Shown here: positions 24,086-36,959 of the stretch, one piece after another
Layout of the letters: every line of letters starts with the position of its first letter
Position numbering within the stretch: position 1 is the first letter of the stretch
Origin: Chlorokybus atmophyticus
Taxonomy: Eukaryota; Streptophyta; Chlorokybophyceae; Chlorokybales; Chlorokybaceae
Length of the DNA: 64,000 bases
Direction: 5' to 3'
NCBI GenBank assembly: GCA_009103225.1
Contig: RHPI01001715.1
Span: 196,606 to 260,605 of the forward strand
Notes under the pieces: model-generated
Told to the model about the DNA's origin: nothing
The model's database searches: none
What the model saw: only the letters and a program-made list of their open reading frames with translations
Made by a program: the position numbers and the translations under genes

Positions 24086-27000
24086 TCACTGGATAAGAGT
24101 GAGTGTGACATCAGTGGCTGTGGCGGGCAGCAGGAGCTCCCCGTCATTGCTTTGCGCATACTCAGCGCCTGCGGCGGAGGCCTTGACTTTGAGGCTGTGC
24201 GGGAGGCGGAGGGCGTACCCACCGCTTGGGGGGTTGGAGCAGTGGAGCTTGAGCGCAATGACGCTGCTGTTGTCCGCAGCCGGTTCGAACGTGCACGAGC
24301 ACACGCTAAAGTGGGTGAAAAAGTTGTGGAGCCTCATGGTCTGCTTGAACCACTCAGGAGGGGCTCCCGCGAAGAGGACGAGCCTATCGCCGTCCTCGTG
24401 CATGAGCGAGTCCCGGAGGAGGTGCCATAACTCAGCCATCGACCAGCCGTGTGGCATCGCTGACTTGGGTCGCCATGCGGTGCGAAGCTTGTTTGATGCC
24501 CACAACCCAACCCCACTGTCCAGCCCCTCATCCAGCACGTAGAACCCCTGCATGTTGTATGTGGCGAGGTATGCGTTCACTGTGCCGAAACCCGCGTCGC
24601 GGTTGCCGGCAAGAAGGCCTTGATGCGCCCTCGCAAGAGGGAAGTATAGCCAGTCTCCCGGCGCCTGAGCTCCCACGCCAACAAACTGATCGTATGCAGA
24701 AGAACCTCGCATCGGGTAAAGTTGTGTTGGCCACAATACGCTGTACGAACCATACCCTGGAGAAGGACAAGAGCTCATCAAAGTCAAGATATTGCCAATT
24801 ACTACTCATTGTACAAAGAGAGATGCTGATGGCATACCATGCCCAAGGTCTTTCTCGAACTTTTCCTTGTACTCTTGGAACAGCTTAAATGCCAGGTCTG
24901 TGGCCTCAGTGGCGCCAATGGAGTCGTCAATGGCTGTTGCCATAAATGCCGCCGCACGCAAACCCACAATATCAAACGCTTCTGTGTACTCTGGCTGGTA
25001 CCTGCACAGGAAAGGTGATGTTTAGTAGCAGTGAGTATGCGAGTCAAACCGCACCGTGCAACATGTTTGCCATATGACATAATCATTTCTTATGCGTGTA
25101 CACATACCCGTCGCAGGCGCCAGGTTTGAGTTCCTTGCGCACAGCTTCTGGCACCGCATCGCCGAACCCGTTTGAATCCATGTTGACCCAGTGCGGACCT
25201 GGACACATTGAACCATTGGTGAGTGCGGAGCAAATCCATGTGGGCCAAGGGCCTTGTACACAGGTTATGACGCTGTAAGTCAGAAGATGATGCTAACCTG
25301 GTGTAGTGCGGTAGTACTTGATCATGGCCACTAGCCTTTGCACTTGGGGGTAAACCTGTTGTTGTAAGGGAGAACCATAATGAGTATTACAAGTTGTCAT
25401 CAAGCCGTTTAGGACATGACTTGCTGTGAACAGCATGCACAGGCAGAATATTAATCAGATAGATACGGACCTGTTGTAGCCAGTGGCGCTGCTGAGTGTG
25501 AAGCCAATGCTGGCCAGCAATCCACAGAACCTGCCCGGGGTTGTCGGCCTCGGGCGTGTCGCGGCCATTGAAGGGCTTTTCAAGAAACCTGCGCACGATG
25601 GTACTGGAGGCGTCGTGGCGGCCGAGGCGCAGCATTGTGAGGGCACTGTACACGCCGTCACGCGTGAACGGGTTGTAGTTGAACAGCGCCACGTCTTGCG
25701 ACCCATTATTCGTCGCCAGTGACAAGTGCAGCGGCGCAGCCATGTACGCTTCCACCCACCTGCAATTATACGCGCACCCGTACAATCAGGGCCAGTGACC
25801 TTGCTTATGTACCAAGCATAGACTGCTTTTCGGGCAGTCAGTGCAAGTGACTCAGCTTGATGCTAGAAACTTTTGGGTCGCTCAACGACAAACATGGCTC
25901 GTTGTCAGATATTGAATTAGATGCTGCCGAACTCATACCAAACCGTAGGAGTTTTCTCAATGTATGCGTATTACGTTAAGTCGATGACTAACTTGCATCT
26001 CACCTATAGTCGGGCACTTCAGCCCATGAGCTGCCTTTTTGAATGCGGCACTCTTTGGCAGCCTGTCTCCCAACCTGCTGCGAGTTCAGCCCAAGCGTGT
26101 CATGAGCCACACCCTCCTTGAGTGTTGTGGCGTTACCATTCACCAACACCTCCCACCCCTGCTCACCTGCTCTGGAGCGAGGTTTGTCTTGAACCAGTCC
26201 GCGCCCGGATCTGGCTGGCGCGGGCACCCGAGCTCGTCTGCCACACGTGTCTCCTCATCCGTAAACGGATGCACAGGAGCGATGTCCGTCCACCTGTGGG
26301 GCGAGTCAGGGAGGCAAGATGCTGTGTCATAAAGGTTGTTTCCATGGTGTGATCTCGTGTTGTTGTGTTGTGGCACAACATGTGTTGTGCCACAACACGA
26401 GTCAGGGAGGCAAGATGCTGTGTTATAAAGGTTGTTTCCATGGTGTGATCTCGAGTTGTTGTGTTGTGGCACAACATGTGTTGTGCCACAACACATATGC
26501 ACACACACTCACCCGTTCCACTTGTGTCCACACGTGCGCCGGCCCGCAAGAACAGGAAACAGGAATTGGAAAGCAGCGGAGCCACCTGAGAGGTGATACA
26601 ACATGTTTGCCCACAAATAGTAGTCACACATAACCATTGGTCACACTATGTCAGTCGCTCTTTACCTGGAGGTACTTTTGCGTCAAAGCGCATTGCAGCA
26701 GAGCAGTTGCCCATTTCACTCCGGGCCTTGCGGGCGTCTGCAGGTGGACCGGGCAGCGCGACGGGGAGCTCCCCCGTCAACACGAATGCTCCGATGTCAT
26801 CGGTGGCAGAAACCCCCGCTGCGCTCGCCACACGCTGTGCAACGACAGCCGTCTGGCCTGCGTGCGTGTGTGCGTTTGTACGCATGCTTGTGCGTATCTG
26901 TGTACATGTGTATATGTTACCAGACTGAAAGCAGTAGTTGTACCTGAGACAAGAATAGTGTCGCCCGAGGGCGGGATGTCCACATCAAACACCTAAGTAA

Positions 27001-27920
27001 TGGTAAAATCATGAGGACACTGCAATGGAGCAGTCTCGTTGTTTGCACAGTGTTGTTGTTGATCGTGTCAATTTTATCAATTCAACGTTGTATCAGTTCA
27101 ACATATCAACAATGTGAATGCTGCACACACACCTGAGCACCAGCCGCACCGATGGGTCTCAAAGCAACATACAGCGCTACAGGCTCATCGCGGACGCCAG
27201 TGTTGGCAACGCTAACATCGGCGCCCACGACGTAGCCCTGATAATCCACGATGTGTAAGCCCCAGACCCCAGACCCATGGCTGATCATGGAAGAACACAG
27301 CTTCAGTCACTACACCTTGTCGCCATTCGGGCCCGTGTACTCAATCTCCGACAGTTCGGAGGTTACCGTCACGTTGGTGTTTGGAATGCCAAAGGTAGTG
27401 TAAGGCACCAGGCAGCCGCCATGCCTCAGACCATGCCAAGACTGCACGACACAAGATTACAGTTGTGAGAAGACTTGTGCCAACGTTGCTGGTTCAACCG
27501 TTGCCATTGTGTTTCAGCAGGTTACTCACCAGCACGCCTTCCTGTGTGGCAGCCACCAGCTGCCCTCTCTCCCGCAAACTGTGCTGGTAAAGCCAGAAGT
27601 AGATGCCGTATGAAGCGAACCCCGGGCTGAGACAAGCAATCATGCAACAAGTCAGCTTCTATCACTGTTAAGCTGGGCAAGGCTACTCACACGATGGACT
27701 CGCACTCTTACCTGAAGTTGCCTTCAGCTTCCACGAAGGTCTTGACCATGTCGAGGGAGTCTGGGACGCCGATGGGGACATGCTTCTTACCCTTGGGGTT
27801 CAGCTGCTGCACGTCTGCCAGAGAGGCGCTGACACTAGTGCCGGCAAGAACGACGACAGCAACGAGGAACAGAAGCTTGGGCAGGGGCGGACGGCAGCCC
27901 GCCCAGCCTGCTCCTGCCAT
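24086..27920 (-). CDS. secreted six-hairpin glycosidase-like protein (one disrupted exon)
   Basis: Minus-strand exons: 27920-27712, 27626-27530, 27441-27314, 27280-27133, 26992-26944, 26857-26666, 26585-26513, 26293-26004, 25759-25471, 25355-25298, 25198-25108, 25001-24838 and 24756-24086. That is about 816 residues if the 26293-26004 exon is read without 8 extra bases at 26166-26159. Residues 1-31 form a signal peptide (KLLFLVAVVVLAGTSVSA). Part 2 resembles a beta-sandwich domain (GADVSVANTG). The second half has Trp/aromatic-rich helical hairpins (NPFTRDGVYSALTMLRLGRH, WIAGQHWLHTQQRHWLQQ, GPHWVNMDSNGFGDAVPE, SMAELWHLLRDSLMHEDGDR), typical of (alpha/alpha)6 glycosidases. The substrate is unknown. 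The gene is intron-rich and host-like; the disruption could be a sequencing error, an unusual 50-nt intron (26166-26117) or a real frameshift. Confidence 0.75.
26303..26494. repeat. 96-bp tandem duplication carrying a palindrome, in an intron
   Basis: Units 26303-26398 and 26399-26494 differ at about two bases. Each ends in a 34-nt perfect palindrome (first copy 26365-26398: 16-bp arms, TG loop, core GTTGTGGCACAAC). It fills most of the intron between two glycosidase exons, directly beside the acceptor at 26294. Confidence 0.9.
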
Positions 27921-30625
27921 CGGAGCCAGCTGTCTTCTCCAAGCCAGATTGCGTCAGACCCCAGCCCAAGCAGACCAGCTGATCACCTGCAAGTCATACA
28001 CGAGCGGACCAGACGCACAGCAACGCAATTAAGGCCAGGTGGAGGCAGCTACGGGCGGCAAGCTCAATGCTCATAGACCAATGCTGGCCTCTTTTTCCGT
28101 CTTCTTCTTCTCCTCCAGTTCCTCCTGCTAGTCCCGGCTGGCTGTGTGGGAGGTGCAGGATGCACACTGAAAGCGGAAAGCCAGCCCATGCTTAAGAGCA
28201 GCAGCGCCGGCGCCGTCACATCAAGCTTGAGCAACCAGCTGCAGCGTGAGGAGGCCAAGCATAGGTTGCTTTGGCGTCGTTCGAGCGTTGTCCGCCGGAA
28301 CCCTTGCTGTTGATGATGATGTGACGGCCGCCGGCGCGTGAGGCGATGCTGACAACGACAACCTCAAGCACGAGGACCAGCATGCACAAGCAAGCAAGAC
28401 GTGCAAGCGTGCTGGTGTCTCGGCGATGTGACACTTGAGCCGGAGGGAGGGTGCCACCAAGCTGCTTCGCCCTCACCGTTTTGTGTCGCTGCCTGGGCCC
28501 AAGTTCGGAAGTTCCAAGCGCTGCAACTTCCAGTATAGAGGGTCGTCCGAGACGACGACTCGTCCCTCATAACCTACCTTGGGTGGTGCTACCTTGGGTG
28601 GTGTGACACCACTAGTGTGACACCACTGTCAATTACACCGTGTACACCACCAATTGTTGTATCACGCGTGGTCTTCAATGCACCCTTGAATGTTGCAAGC
28701 GCACCTTTGGTCTTGTGAATATCAGATAATACAACTAATAAAGATGGATATTGTATGATGTAATATTTATATTATCAAGTTGTATGAGATTGTACAGCAT
28801 ATTTTCATGTGGCGTTGCTTGTCTACAGGGGAACTCATGGTGGGCATGGGTGTGGCTGCTGCAAGCTTTTGGCGACCTTGGCAAGCTTATCTACTCATGA
28901 TGATGTTTTGTGTTGGCTTTTTTAGAGGTTTGAAGCAACGCGTTTTTTAAGAATGTGTACATGCAATTGTTATGATATTATAGTTGCGTGTACACGCCAA
29001 GTTTGTTAATTATATATATACACATATAAATCACAACATCTGCACATGTTTAATTGTATTTTTTGGGATACAATGGTTATCGTTTACATCGATGTGATGT
29101 TTGGACTGCATGCTTAAAGACACCAAATTACATGTGTAGCATTTGATACCACGTGCATAATGACCAAATGTACATTATGTATAAATTCTAATGAAGCGCA
29201 TCATGATATTGATACCTGTGGTTTTTGGTTTAACAAGTACTTTACATATTCGTATACGTTGTTGTTACGTACCTGTTTTCAATCATGTGAAGTCTGATTA
29301 TAGGTTATGACAGATATACTTTCTATGGATGATATCTATTATTTGATAGCATTCATACAAATTTATGCATGAAGCTAATGTGTGCTTAAGCACAACTTTG
29401 TATCTGCCATATTATTTGGCATGTATATTGTACAAGATACACAACTTACAGCACATGCGGTGCTATGCTATTATGGCCAATTTGCATTGCTTAATTCAAT
29501 AGTCAAAATACATGTAATATGCTATGTGCAACATGATGTGTTTTACATAACGTATGCGATAATCTTTGGCTGAACAGAGTCATCATGTAACATGCAATTT
29601 GTATGAAGCCATGCAACGCACATCACACTTAAACCCAGCCTCACGATGCATAAACTATTGGAAAGCCCATACTATGCATGGGCAATTGCATATCGCATGG
29701 TCTATTACAGATTTTGTAAAAACCTATCTACACAACAATGCCCATAATACCACCGCTAGCGCATTACACCAGCAACCTTGCAACATGTTTTCCACACCAG
29801 AAACTCAGAAGAGGGAATTCATTAAAGTGTACGGGAACGCCCTGCAATAATAGCATCCAATGGTGCACGTACACTTTGCACAATGTTACACTTTGCACAA
29901 TATATGTATCGTAGGCATGCACAATATATGTATTGTAGGCATGCACAGTCACAAGTTACCAGGCACAAGGCATGCACGCTAGCAGGCGCAGACAGACGAC
30001 ATCCGGGGCCTACGCTAAATGCGGTATGTGTATTAAGTGTGAAAATGTGGCGGGGCAATAGGAAGCAGAAGCAGCTGCAAGCAGTAGCTGAAGGACAAAC
30101 CGGTAGTACAGCGGCTGCATGACGCAAATGATGGGCAGGTAAGTCATTAGATTGGCGGGTTGATTGTCAAGATAATGCACATGGCATGACAGAATTGAGG
30201 TACCGTAGCGGGCCATGCGACATCAATACGTAGATGCTAAAGGCGTGCTCCTTGTCACAACTCCAACTTGTATTATAATTGGCACTGCAATGAAGAGCTA
30301 CTCACTTGCAGTATGAAACGTTGAGCGCATGCGGGTGCCATGATCCCAACATGAGGCCGCATACCCTTGAGTAACATTGTAAAACCGTCCGCCGCATACA
30401 ATGAATGCAGCCAACACAGGTCAGCGCGCCTTGAGCCTTGTGCAGCAATTTTTTACAATGCCACACGTACACGTGTGGTGACAATCACTAGCACACACAA
30501 GTATCAAATCTAACCAACAAATCTAATAAACCAAAGTGTCACACGTGGAAAGAAGTTACCGCATAAACAGCGCATAAATGGCTGAAACTGAAATGCTGCA
30601 GTCTGCCATACTGGCGCATACAAAG
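27921..30625. other. intergenic, partly AT-rich
   Basis: The upstream region of the glycosidase gene is followed by AT-rich DNA (about 28680-29560). An 86-codon ORF at 28216-28476 (-) has a hydrophobic core (LACLCMLVLVLEVVVVSIA). It could be an upstream exon or a small secreted protein; evidence is weak. A 27-bp unit ending GTAGGCATGCACA is tandemly doubled at about 29893-29946. Short GGGTGGTGT repeats lie near 28580-28630. Confidence 0.45.
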
Positions 30626-32475
30626 CTATGAATGCCGTTGCTGGAAGTCTTGCATCAGCTCAATCAGCTTGTCAACTCCAGCAACAGGCATAGCATTGTA
30701 TATCGATGCGCGCACGCCTCCCACAGAGCGATGGCCCTTCAGGGAGGACAGGCCAGCCTTGGAAGCTTCCGCAAGGAATGCCTTCTCCAACTCAGGGGTT
30801 GCCATGGTGAATGGCACATTCATCATGGAGCGCACTTCTTTTGCAACGGGGCACTTGTAAAAGCCGTTGCTGCCCTCAATGGCATCATACAGCTTCTGGG
30901 CCTTGGTCTCATTGATCTTCTGCACTGCCTCGATGCCACCTTTCTTCAGAAGGTGCTCAAATACGAGGCCGCAGGTGTAGATGCTGTAAGTGGAAGGCGT
31001 GTTGTACAAGGACTCGTTGTCCGCCATGGTTTTGTAGTCCAACATGACTGGCGTGTACGGCCGAGCTTTGCCCAGCAGGTCGTCGCGCACGATGACCACT
31101 GTGACACCAGCTGCGCCAATGTTCTTCTGCGCGCCAGCGTAGATGATGCCAAACTTGGACACGTCAATGGGCTTTGAGCAGAAATTTGATGACATGTCAG
31201 CCACCAAGCACTTGTGCTCGGGATAGTCCTTGAACTCAACACCCTGTATGGTCTCATTCGCGCAAATGTGCAGATAGGTAGCATCTGAGCTGAGGTTCCA
31301 TTCGCTCTTGGGCGGGATGTTGGTGAACTTGCCAGGCTTGCCAGTGGCAACAACATTTACCTACAGCCAAGCAACCAAGTCAGTAACGGTGGAAGCATAT
31401 GAGTGCGAGCGCACACACGCATTCATACATGCACCCGCATGCACACATGCGCGTGGGTGTACGAGGGTGCAAAGGCACGCGCGTACATGCATGCTACGCC
31501 TGCGTGCTAAGATACACGCACACACTCGCATATGCACCCATGCACACTCGAACACAAACATACAAGCACACAGACATGCAAGCTTTTGAAGAACCGAGCA
31601 CCTTGCAATACTTGTTTGCCTCCTCAACACCCTTAACACTCCACGAGCCGGTAACAAGGTAATCCACGGTGTCGTCTTTGGCAGTGATGTTGAGGGGAAC
31701 AGCGGCGAACTGCGTGGTGGCGCCGCCCTGCAGGAACAGCACCTTGTAGTTGTCCGGAATGGACAACAGCGTGCGCAAGTCCACCTCCGCCTTCTGAATG
31801 ATGGAGGTGAACTCCTTCCCCCTGTGGCTCATCTCCATCACGGACATGCCGCTACCTCTCCAGTTGAGCATCTCCTCCTGCACATGCATGTGTGTCTCAT
31901 CAGAGAGGTTCGTTGCTTGGTAAGGTGGCAACAGTGAAAGAACTGCAATGCTTGACATACTTTTCTGATTACTACGCACATGCCATGAGTAGCATTTGCA
32001 GCCACAGAGCAAATACTAACTTGCGCATGACGCTATGCCACAGCTGCCCTATGGGCAGGGCTGCCTTTAGCTTGCCATTCAACGCAACGGCAAGCTGAAG
32101 GGCGGATAGACAACTGGCAAGTAGCGAAAAAACAGAAAATGCATGCTTTCTTGTTTGCATGCGTGCACCCACCTGAGCCTGTAGCAGCACTTCGACGGGC
32201 AGGCAGGCAGGCCCAGCGGAGAAGTTGTACACGCGCTGGTGCTGTTCGTATAGGGCGGCGGTGTGAGCGTCGCTGTCGTCATCCCGGGAGGCGGCAACCT
32301 GCTCCCGCGGCGCAGCCACAGCACACCTGGTGATGGTTGCTGTTCTGTCCGCGGACCGCACCACCTTGGGCACCCTTACAGCCAGCGACGCTGCGCTCTG
32401 CTGCTTGCTGCTGCCCAGCTCAAGGCGAGAGCCGGTAGCATACCCACCACGCACGACCCGCGCCGCCGCCTGCAT
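30626..32475 (-). CDS. PSAT: phosphoserine aminotransferase, plastid type
   Basis: Exons 32475-32173, 31877-31602 and 31360-30626 give 437 residues, matching plant PSAT precursors. Residues 1 to about 75 are Ala/Arg/Ser-rich, like a plastid transit peptide. The mature enzyme starts near [20 protein letters not shown]. Family motifs follow: [50 protein letters not shown], then [18 protein letters not shown] with the PLP-binding Lys at about 272, and [20 protein letters not shown] near the end. It converts 3-phosphohydroxypyruvate and glutamate to 3-phosphoserine and 2-oxoglutarate, step two of the phosphorylated serine pathway. All key segments are intact. Confidence 0.97.
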
Positions 32476-35334
32476 GGCTGCCAGCTCTCACCACCAACGC
32501 AACAGCCGCCGCTGCCGCCGCCGCCGCTTTGGTGCGTAACAAACTGCAGTAAATTGCGAATGTTGCAACGTTCTGTGGGTTTTGAGGAAACCTCCGTTTG
32601 TATTGGTGGTTTCGCATAATTGTGTGCACAAGGCGCACAAGCGGACTTGTGCATGTGTGTACGATCTCGTGGTAGAACGACGGCTCGCTGATCACGCTGG
32701 ACCCACCTAGGTGAGCATTGCATGGGTTCATGCATGCTTGTGCATGTGTGTGAGTGCGTTTACTCGGGATCAACAAAGATTTGAGAGGAGCAAAATGAAG
32801 GACTGCCTAGACTTCAGGCCTTTTAGTCGGCGAAGTTGTGGAGCATAGCTTGTTTCAGAAAGGCTCCCAGTGCTCAAGCTGCTTGCCATTGCTGATGGTC
32901 GTGCGTGTGATGAAGCACTGGCCGACGCAGTCCGTCAGGTTTATTCTAGGTTTATTCTTGTTCGTTGTGCATGAGCACAGTATTTGCTTAGGGGCATGCG
33001 CCACACAGCTATGTTTCAACAATGTGCGCGTGGACGTTGCTTGCTTTCTGTAATGTTTCAGCAGTCATTATAGTGCAATTAGCCGAGATTTGCCAGCAAA
33101 GCAACCAGGTCACTTATGGTCATTGAAAAAAGCATTTGAGTATGGCGCTGCGCTATGCGTGTGCACGCAAACTCCCAGCTGGTTACGTATGTGCAGCTTG
33201 TTATCACACTGTGCAACACACGCACTGTATCGTCAACAGCACGAACGCACTTTTGTGCAATGTTCCTCGAGGCTAACACTCCATACAAACTGCTTCGTGG
33301 CGTAAGTCAGGTCGCTCGTGCATGCGGTGTGTTGTCCAGACTAACATTGCTACTTCTCACACACATAGATGCAACATCTTGCTAGCATGTACAATAGAAA
33401 AAATGTCGCTGAGGCTCCTACTCTGGAACGGATCAGCCTGTGCAGTACAGCTAAGCTAGACAACAGCCTGGAGCTACCCACGCTGTTGAGAAGCTACACT
33501 TGCAGCTGTTGTTTGACGGATTGTGTAGTCAGGACATGTGTGCTTACTGCACCAGCTGCGCAGGGTGATAGTGATGACTGATGACAAGGCTGCAACTACC
33601 AGGGACGGTTGTGATTGAGCCCGCCAGTGATGAAGATTACTGTTGTAATATTCCTCCAAGCAAGCCAGCACGTCAATCCGCGGCCAGCCACATACACAGG
33701 CCTGGCATTGGTGCTGGGGTCATTCGGTCAATCCTCACGCATGGCGCAAACTCAAGCGGCCGCGCAAGCAACGAGCTCAGGCAAATAGGCACCTGCAAAG
33801 CGCTTACGGGCATTGTAACTGCTTGCTTGCATGTTCCGGAAACCCTGGACCCCGCTTCAAGCGCTGCCAAGGTAGTGTTGTATGCGCAAGTCACGATTGT
33901 CGCTGTTTTCACTTTTGATATGCTGTGCACAATTTTGGCTATGTAGTCGTCAAGTGCCTCTGCAGCTGTAGCTGCTTGCGAAGTTCGGCTGCAAGCACAC
34001 CAACTCAAGTAGAAAGAACTTGAAGAGCATGCGTGTGATTATAAGTCAAGCATGTGTGCGTGCATGCACATATGTGCGTGCACTGTGGCATGCGTAGCAT
34101 TGCGAGGGGATGTGCACACATATGCATATGCGTGCGCATGCATGTGGGCCAGCATGCGTATGTGGGTGCATGGGTGCATGCGTGACATAGCCAGCCACCT
34201 GACCTTGTGTTGACAACCAATGAGCCAGTAGCTAATTGATTGTCTAATGCTCGTCGCCCAACACCAGTGGGTGCCATCAGTTGATTTATCATGTTGCATG
34301 ATATGTCTTGTTGTTCATCGGCACAGTCGTTTGGCTCTCCTCCGAAGGCTCGTGCGTTGTTCCATACATCCAGCACAGCGAAGCACAAGGACTCCATTGC
34401 TGTGGCCGGCACTGCCACTGCTAATGAAGGTAATCGTCTCCAGCTCGGACCATCATGAATACAACCTTACTATCACGCTATGACATTTGCAGCACAGAGC
34501 GTGACAAGTGACACTGCACTTCAACTCTCCTGTGAATGCAGCACTCGTCAACAACCGGAGAGGTCTGCATTTGTAAGTGTACACACTCGCATACACATGG
34601 ATATATGCAGACGCCCCACACGCCCCACACACCCAAACATACACGTTGACCCGTCCAGCAATTGGCGTACTTGTGGCAACTCAGCACGGCCCGAAGCGTA
34701 CTTAATTCTTTCTTCATTCAAGGCCACTCGTACACGTTGCAACAATAAACTTTGCCATTTACTTTTGGTTCAAGTTCATGATGGAGGTGACGACCTCCGT
34801 CACGAGGGCTTCCTCGCAATCGAGGACGTCCTCCTGAGCCTGCTTGTCGCTGCCTGCAATGTTACTTTTGGACTGTTGGGTTTGCCGTTGGCTTGAGTGG
34901 ACTGACGCAGACGGCCGCAGGCCGAGAGTGGTTGTCAGTGGCACTAACCGGCCGAGAGTTGTCAATCAGTTACCCTTTGGTCGATGTGCACAGACGGCCG
35001 TTGGCCGGTAGTTACGGACAGCTGACAGAAATAGCCGGCAGCTTCTTTACCGTTACACTGCTGTTAATATGTGACCCTTGCCGTTTGACAAAAGTTGGCA
35101 ATTCTTGCCGTAAGCCAACACCAACATGCCATGCAGCTTGTACAAACCTTGGACTGATTGTTTGGTCTTGCACCTAAAAGCCCACAATATATACAATGTA
35201 CGGGCAGTGGTGAGAGTATGTCCACTTACAACTGAGCAGCCGACTTGCGCATGAAACTATCCTATAACATTGAGTCTAGCTGTCGGACTCATGCGCAGCT
35301 TGTCAACCCGTGGTGCCTGCCTTAGAACTCCTCC
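32476..35334. other. intergenic with unplaced ORFs
   Basis: No gene could be assembled. Candidates: 33581-33946 (+, 121 codons) overlaps 33673-34008 (-, 111 codons), and neither has a domain. A possible terminal exon at about 34861-34759 (-), after acceptor TTGCAG, reads SDKQAQEDVLDCEEALVTEV and ends at a stop, but I found no upstream partner exon. GT/CA-rich DNA lies at 34020-34190 and 34570-34640. Confidence 0.35.
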
Positions 35335-35986
35335 TCAAACCCCCTCCTCCTGTTCCTCCTCCGACGAGTCTTCTGCTTCAACGCCGGAGTCATCTTCATC
35401 CGCTGCCTCGCTCGCTGACAGTACAGCGGCTACTTCGTCCTTCAGCTTGAATGTCAGCGCCTCGCCGTGCACGCGCATGCGCTTGATGGTCGCTTTGAGA
35501 GTGACCACCTGCATTTGGTAATGCTGTAAGAGTGGCGTGCTGCCAGAGGACTAGCCCATCAGCATACACATGCTTACCTCGTCTTCCGCTTTGTTGCACT
35601 CCGCCAGGCAGACAGTCAGCCTGCCGCGCTGCTCTTGGTTCACTCTGACCAACATGGCAATCTGCAAGCATACTGCTTAATTACCGCTGGAAACATTAAA
35701 CTAGGTCATAGATTACCCGTTCGTTTGACTCCGCAGCTTCTCTTTTGCGACTTGTGAGCTCCCGCAAGTAGAAATAGGCTGTGCATTTGCGCGATTGGTC
35801 ATGCTGTTCATGTGCATGACATTGGAGGTTGTGCATGAGGTTGTGCATGTCGTATTGACAATGTATGTCAAGTGCAAGATACTTGAGGCTGTGCATGTGC
35901 AAGATAAAAGAACTCTAGCATGTGGCATTGACAGTGCATCGTAACCCACCTTGGTTATGCCAGTCTTGTTTCGTCCCTTCAATCAT
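35335..35986 (-). CDS. small coiled-coil protein with acidic tail, hypothetical
   Basis: Four exons chain cleanly: 35986-35950, 35778-35717, 35661-35578 and 35508-35335, giving 118 residues. The sequence is helical and charged (ELTSRKREAAESNER, then RVNQEQRGRLTVCLAECNKA, then a KATIKRMRVHGEALTFKLK segment). It ends in a Glu/Asp/Ser tail (EDSSEEEQEEGV). Correct phases at three introns argue that it is real. The start is uncertain: the frame stays open for about ten codons upstream, so an earlier exon is possible. No known family is recognised. It sits just left of the transposon's hairpin-rich flank and may belong to the host or to the element. Confidence 0.5.
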
Positions 35987-36370
35987 GTCGCCATGGTCGC
36001 AATGTTGGTGGGTCGGATTTTCTTACAGGCAGTATTGTGGTGTGTCTTTGCCCACTCGGAGGGGGAGCCCTGTAAGATATTGCCCGAGTCACTGTTGTCA
36101 TTGGATGTGCCCTTGGTAGTCTTGGTGGGGTTTGACACCGAGGACACCCCTCCGGCACCCTGCCCGCCCTGTGCGAACATGGAATTCATCCCGGACCTCG
36201 ACCACAATGCCCACTACGCCCCTGGCAGCGCCGCCAACGATCTCCCAAACGCCACATACCCTTGGCATCACGCCCCTGTAAGGGCATAGCTTGGCGGAGC
36301 TATCAATGGTGTTTTCATGCGCAGGGGGACTGACATTGCCAGAGTTGTCAATGGTACGAACTGCCATTGC

Positions 36371-36541
36371 CATTGTACAAAGGTACCATTTCAATGGTAC
36401 CTGTGTACAATGCCTATACCTTTTGGCAAAGGCATCTTCGTACCATTGAAACGGTTCAATCAGAATATATATGTATATATAAATATTCAGAGACTCACCC
36501 TGGACGTGCAATGGCTCGATCGTACCATTATAATGGTACGA
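36371..36541. repeat. hairpins at left flank of transposon
   Basis: 36371-36412 is a 42-nt hairpin, about 20-bp arms with two mismatches, core GGTACCATTTCAATGGTACC. 36520-36541 is a perfect 22-bp palindrome with core CGTACCATTATAATGGTACG. Between them runs an AT stretch (about 36463-36485). Comparable cores flank the right side. Confidence 0.85.
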
Positions 36542-36959
36542 CGGAGCCAGTGACTGGCGGCCAAGTTTCCCGCCTCTGGCATGCAAGGGTAGCGGTAGCG
36601 GTGGCGGTGGCATGGATGGCGGCGGCGGCGGCGGCGGCGGCGGGTGTGCGTGTTGCTGGATATGATGCAGGTTACATTGGCGACACCTGTGTCGACGCTA
36701 TTAGTGAGATATGGGAGTCCTTTCTCCGTTTTGCCATGCGCTTCGCCACACGCAGCTCGGTCTACATGCACATCATTAGCAGCAGGGTGTGCAAGCAAAC
36801 CAAGCTGTATGTCGGCCAGCGTCCATTACAGTTCGATGCGGGTCATGTTGAACCGCGGAGTTCGATCCAGGATGCGCACATGCTTGATGCTGAAGGATTC
36901 CTCTAGGAGACACACGCACAGCAGCAACAGGAGGAGGAGGAAGCGAACGATGGCTTTGT

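Noticed and set aside
33581-33946. 121-codon plus ORF
   Set aside because: Overlaps an equally long minus ORF; no motif and no exon partners, so coding status cannot be decided.
35951-36289. 112-codon plus ORF and 74-codon minus ORF at the transposon's left side
   Set aside because: Neither shows a family motif or links in phase to the neighbouring transposase or small coiled-coil gene.
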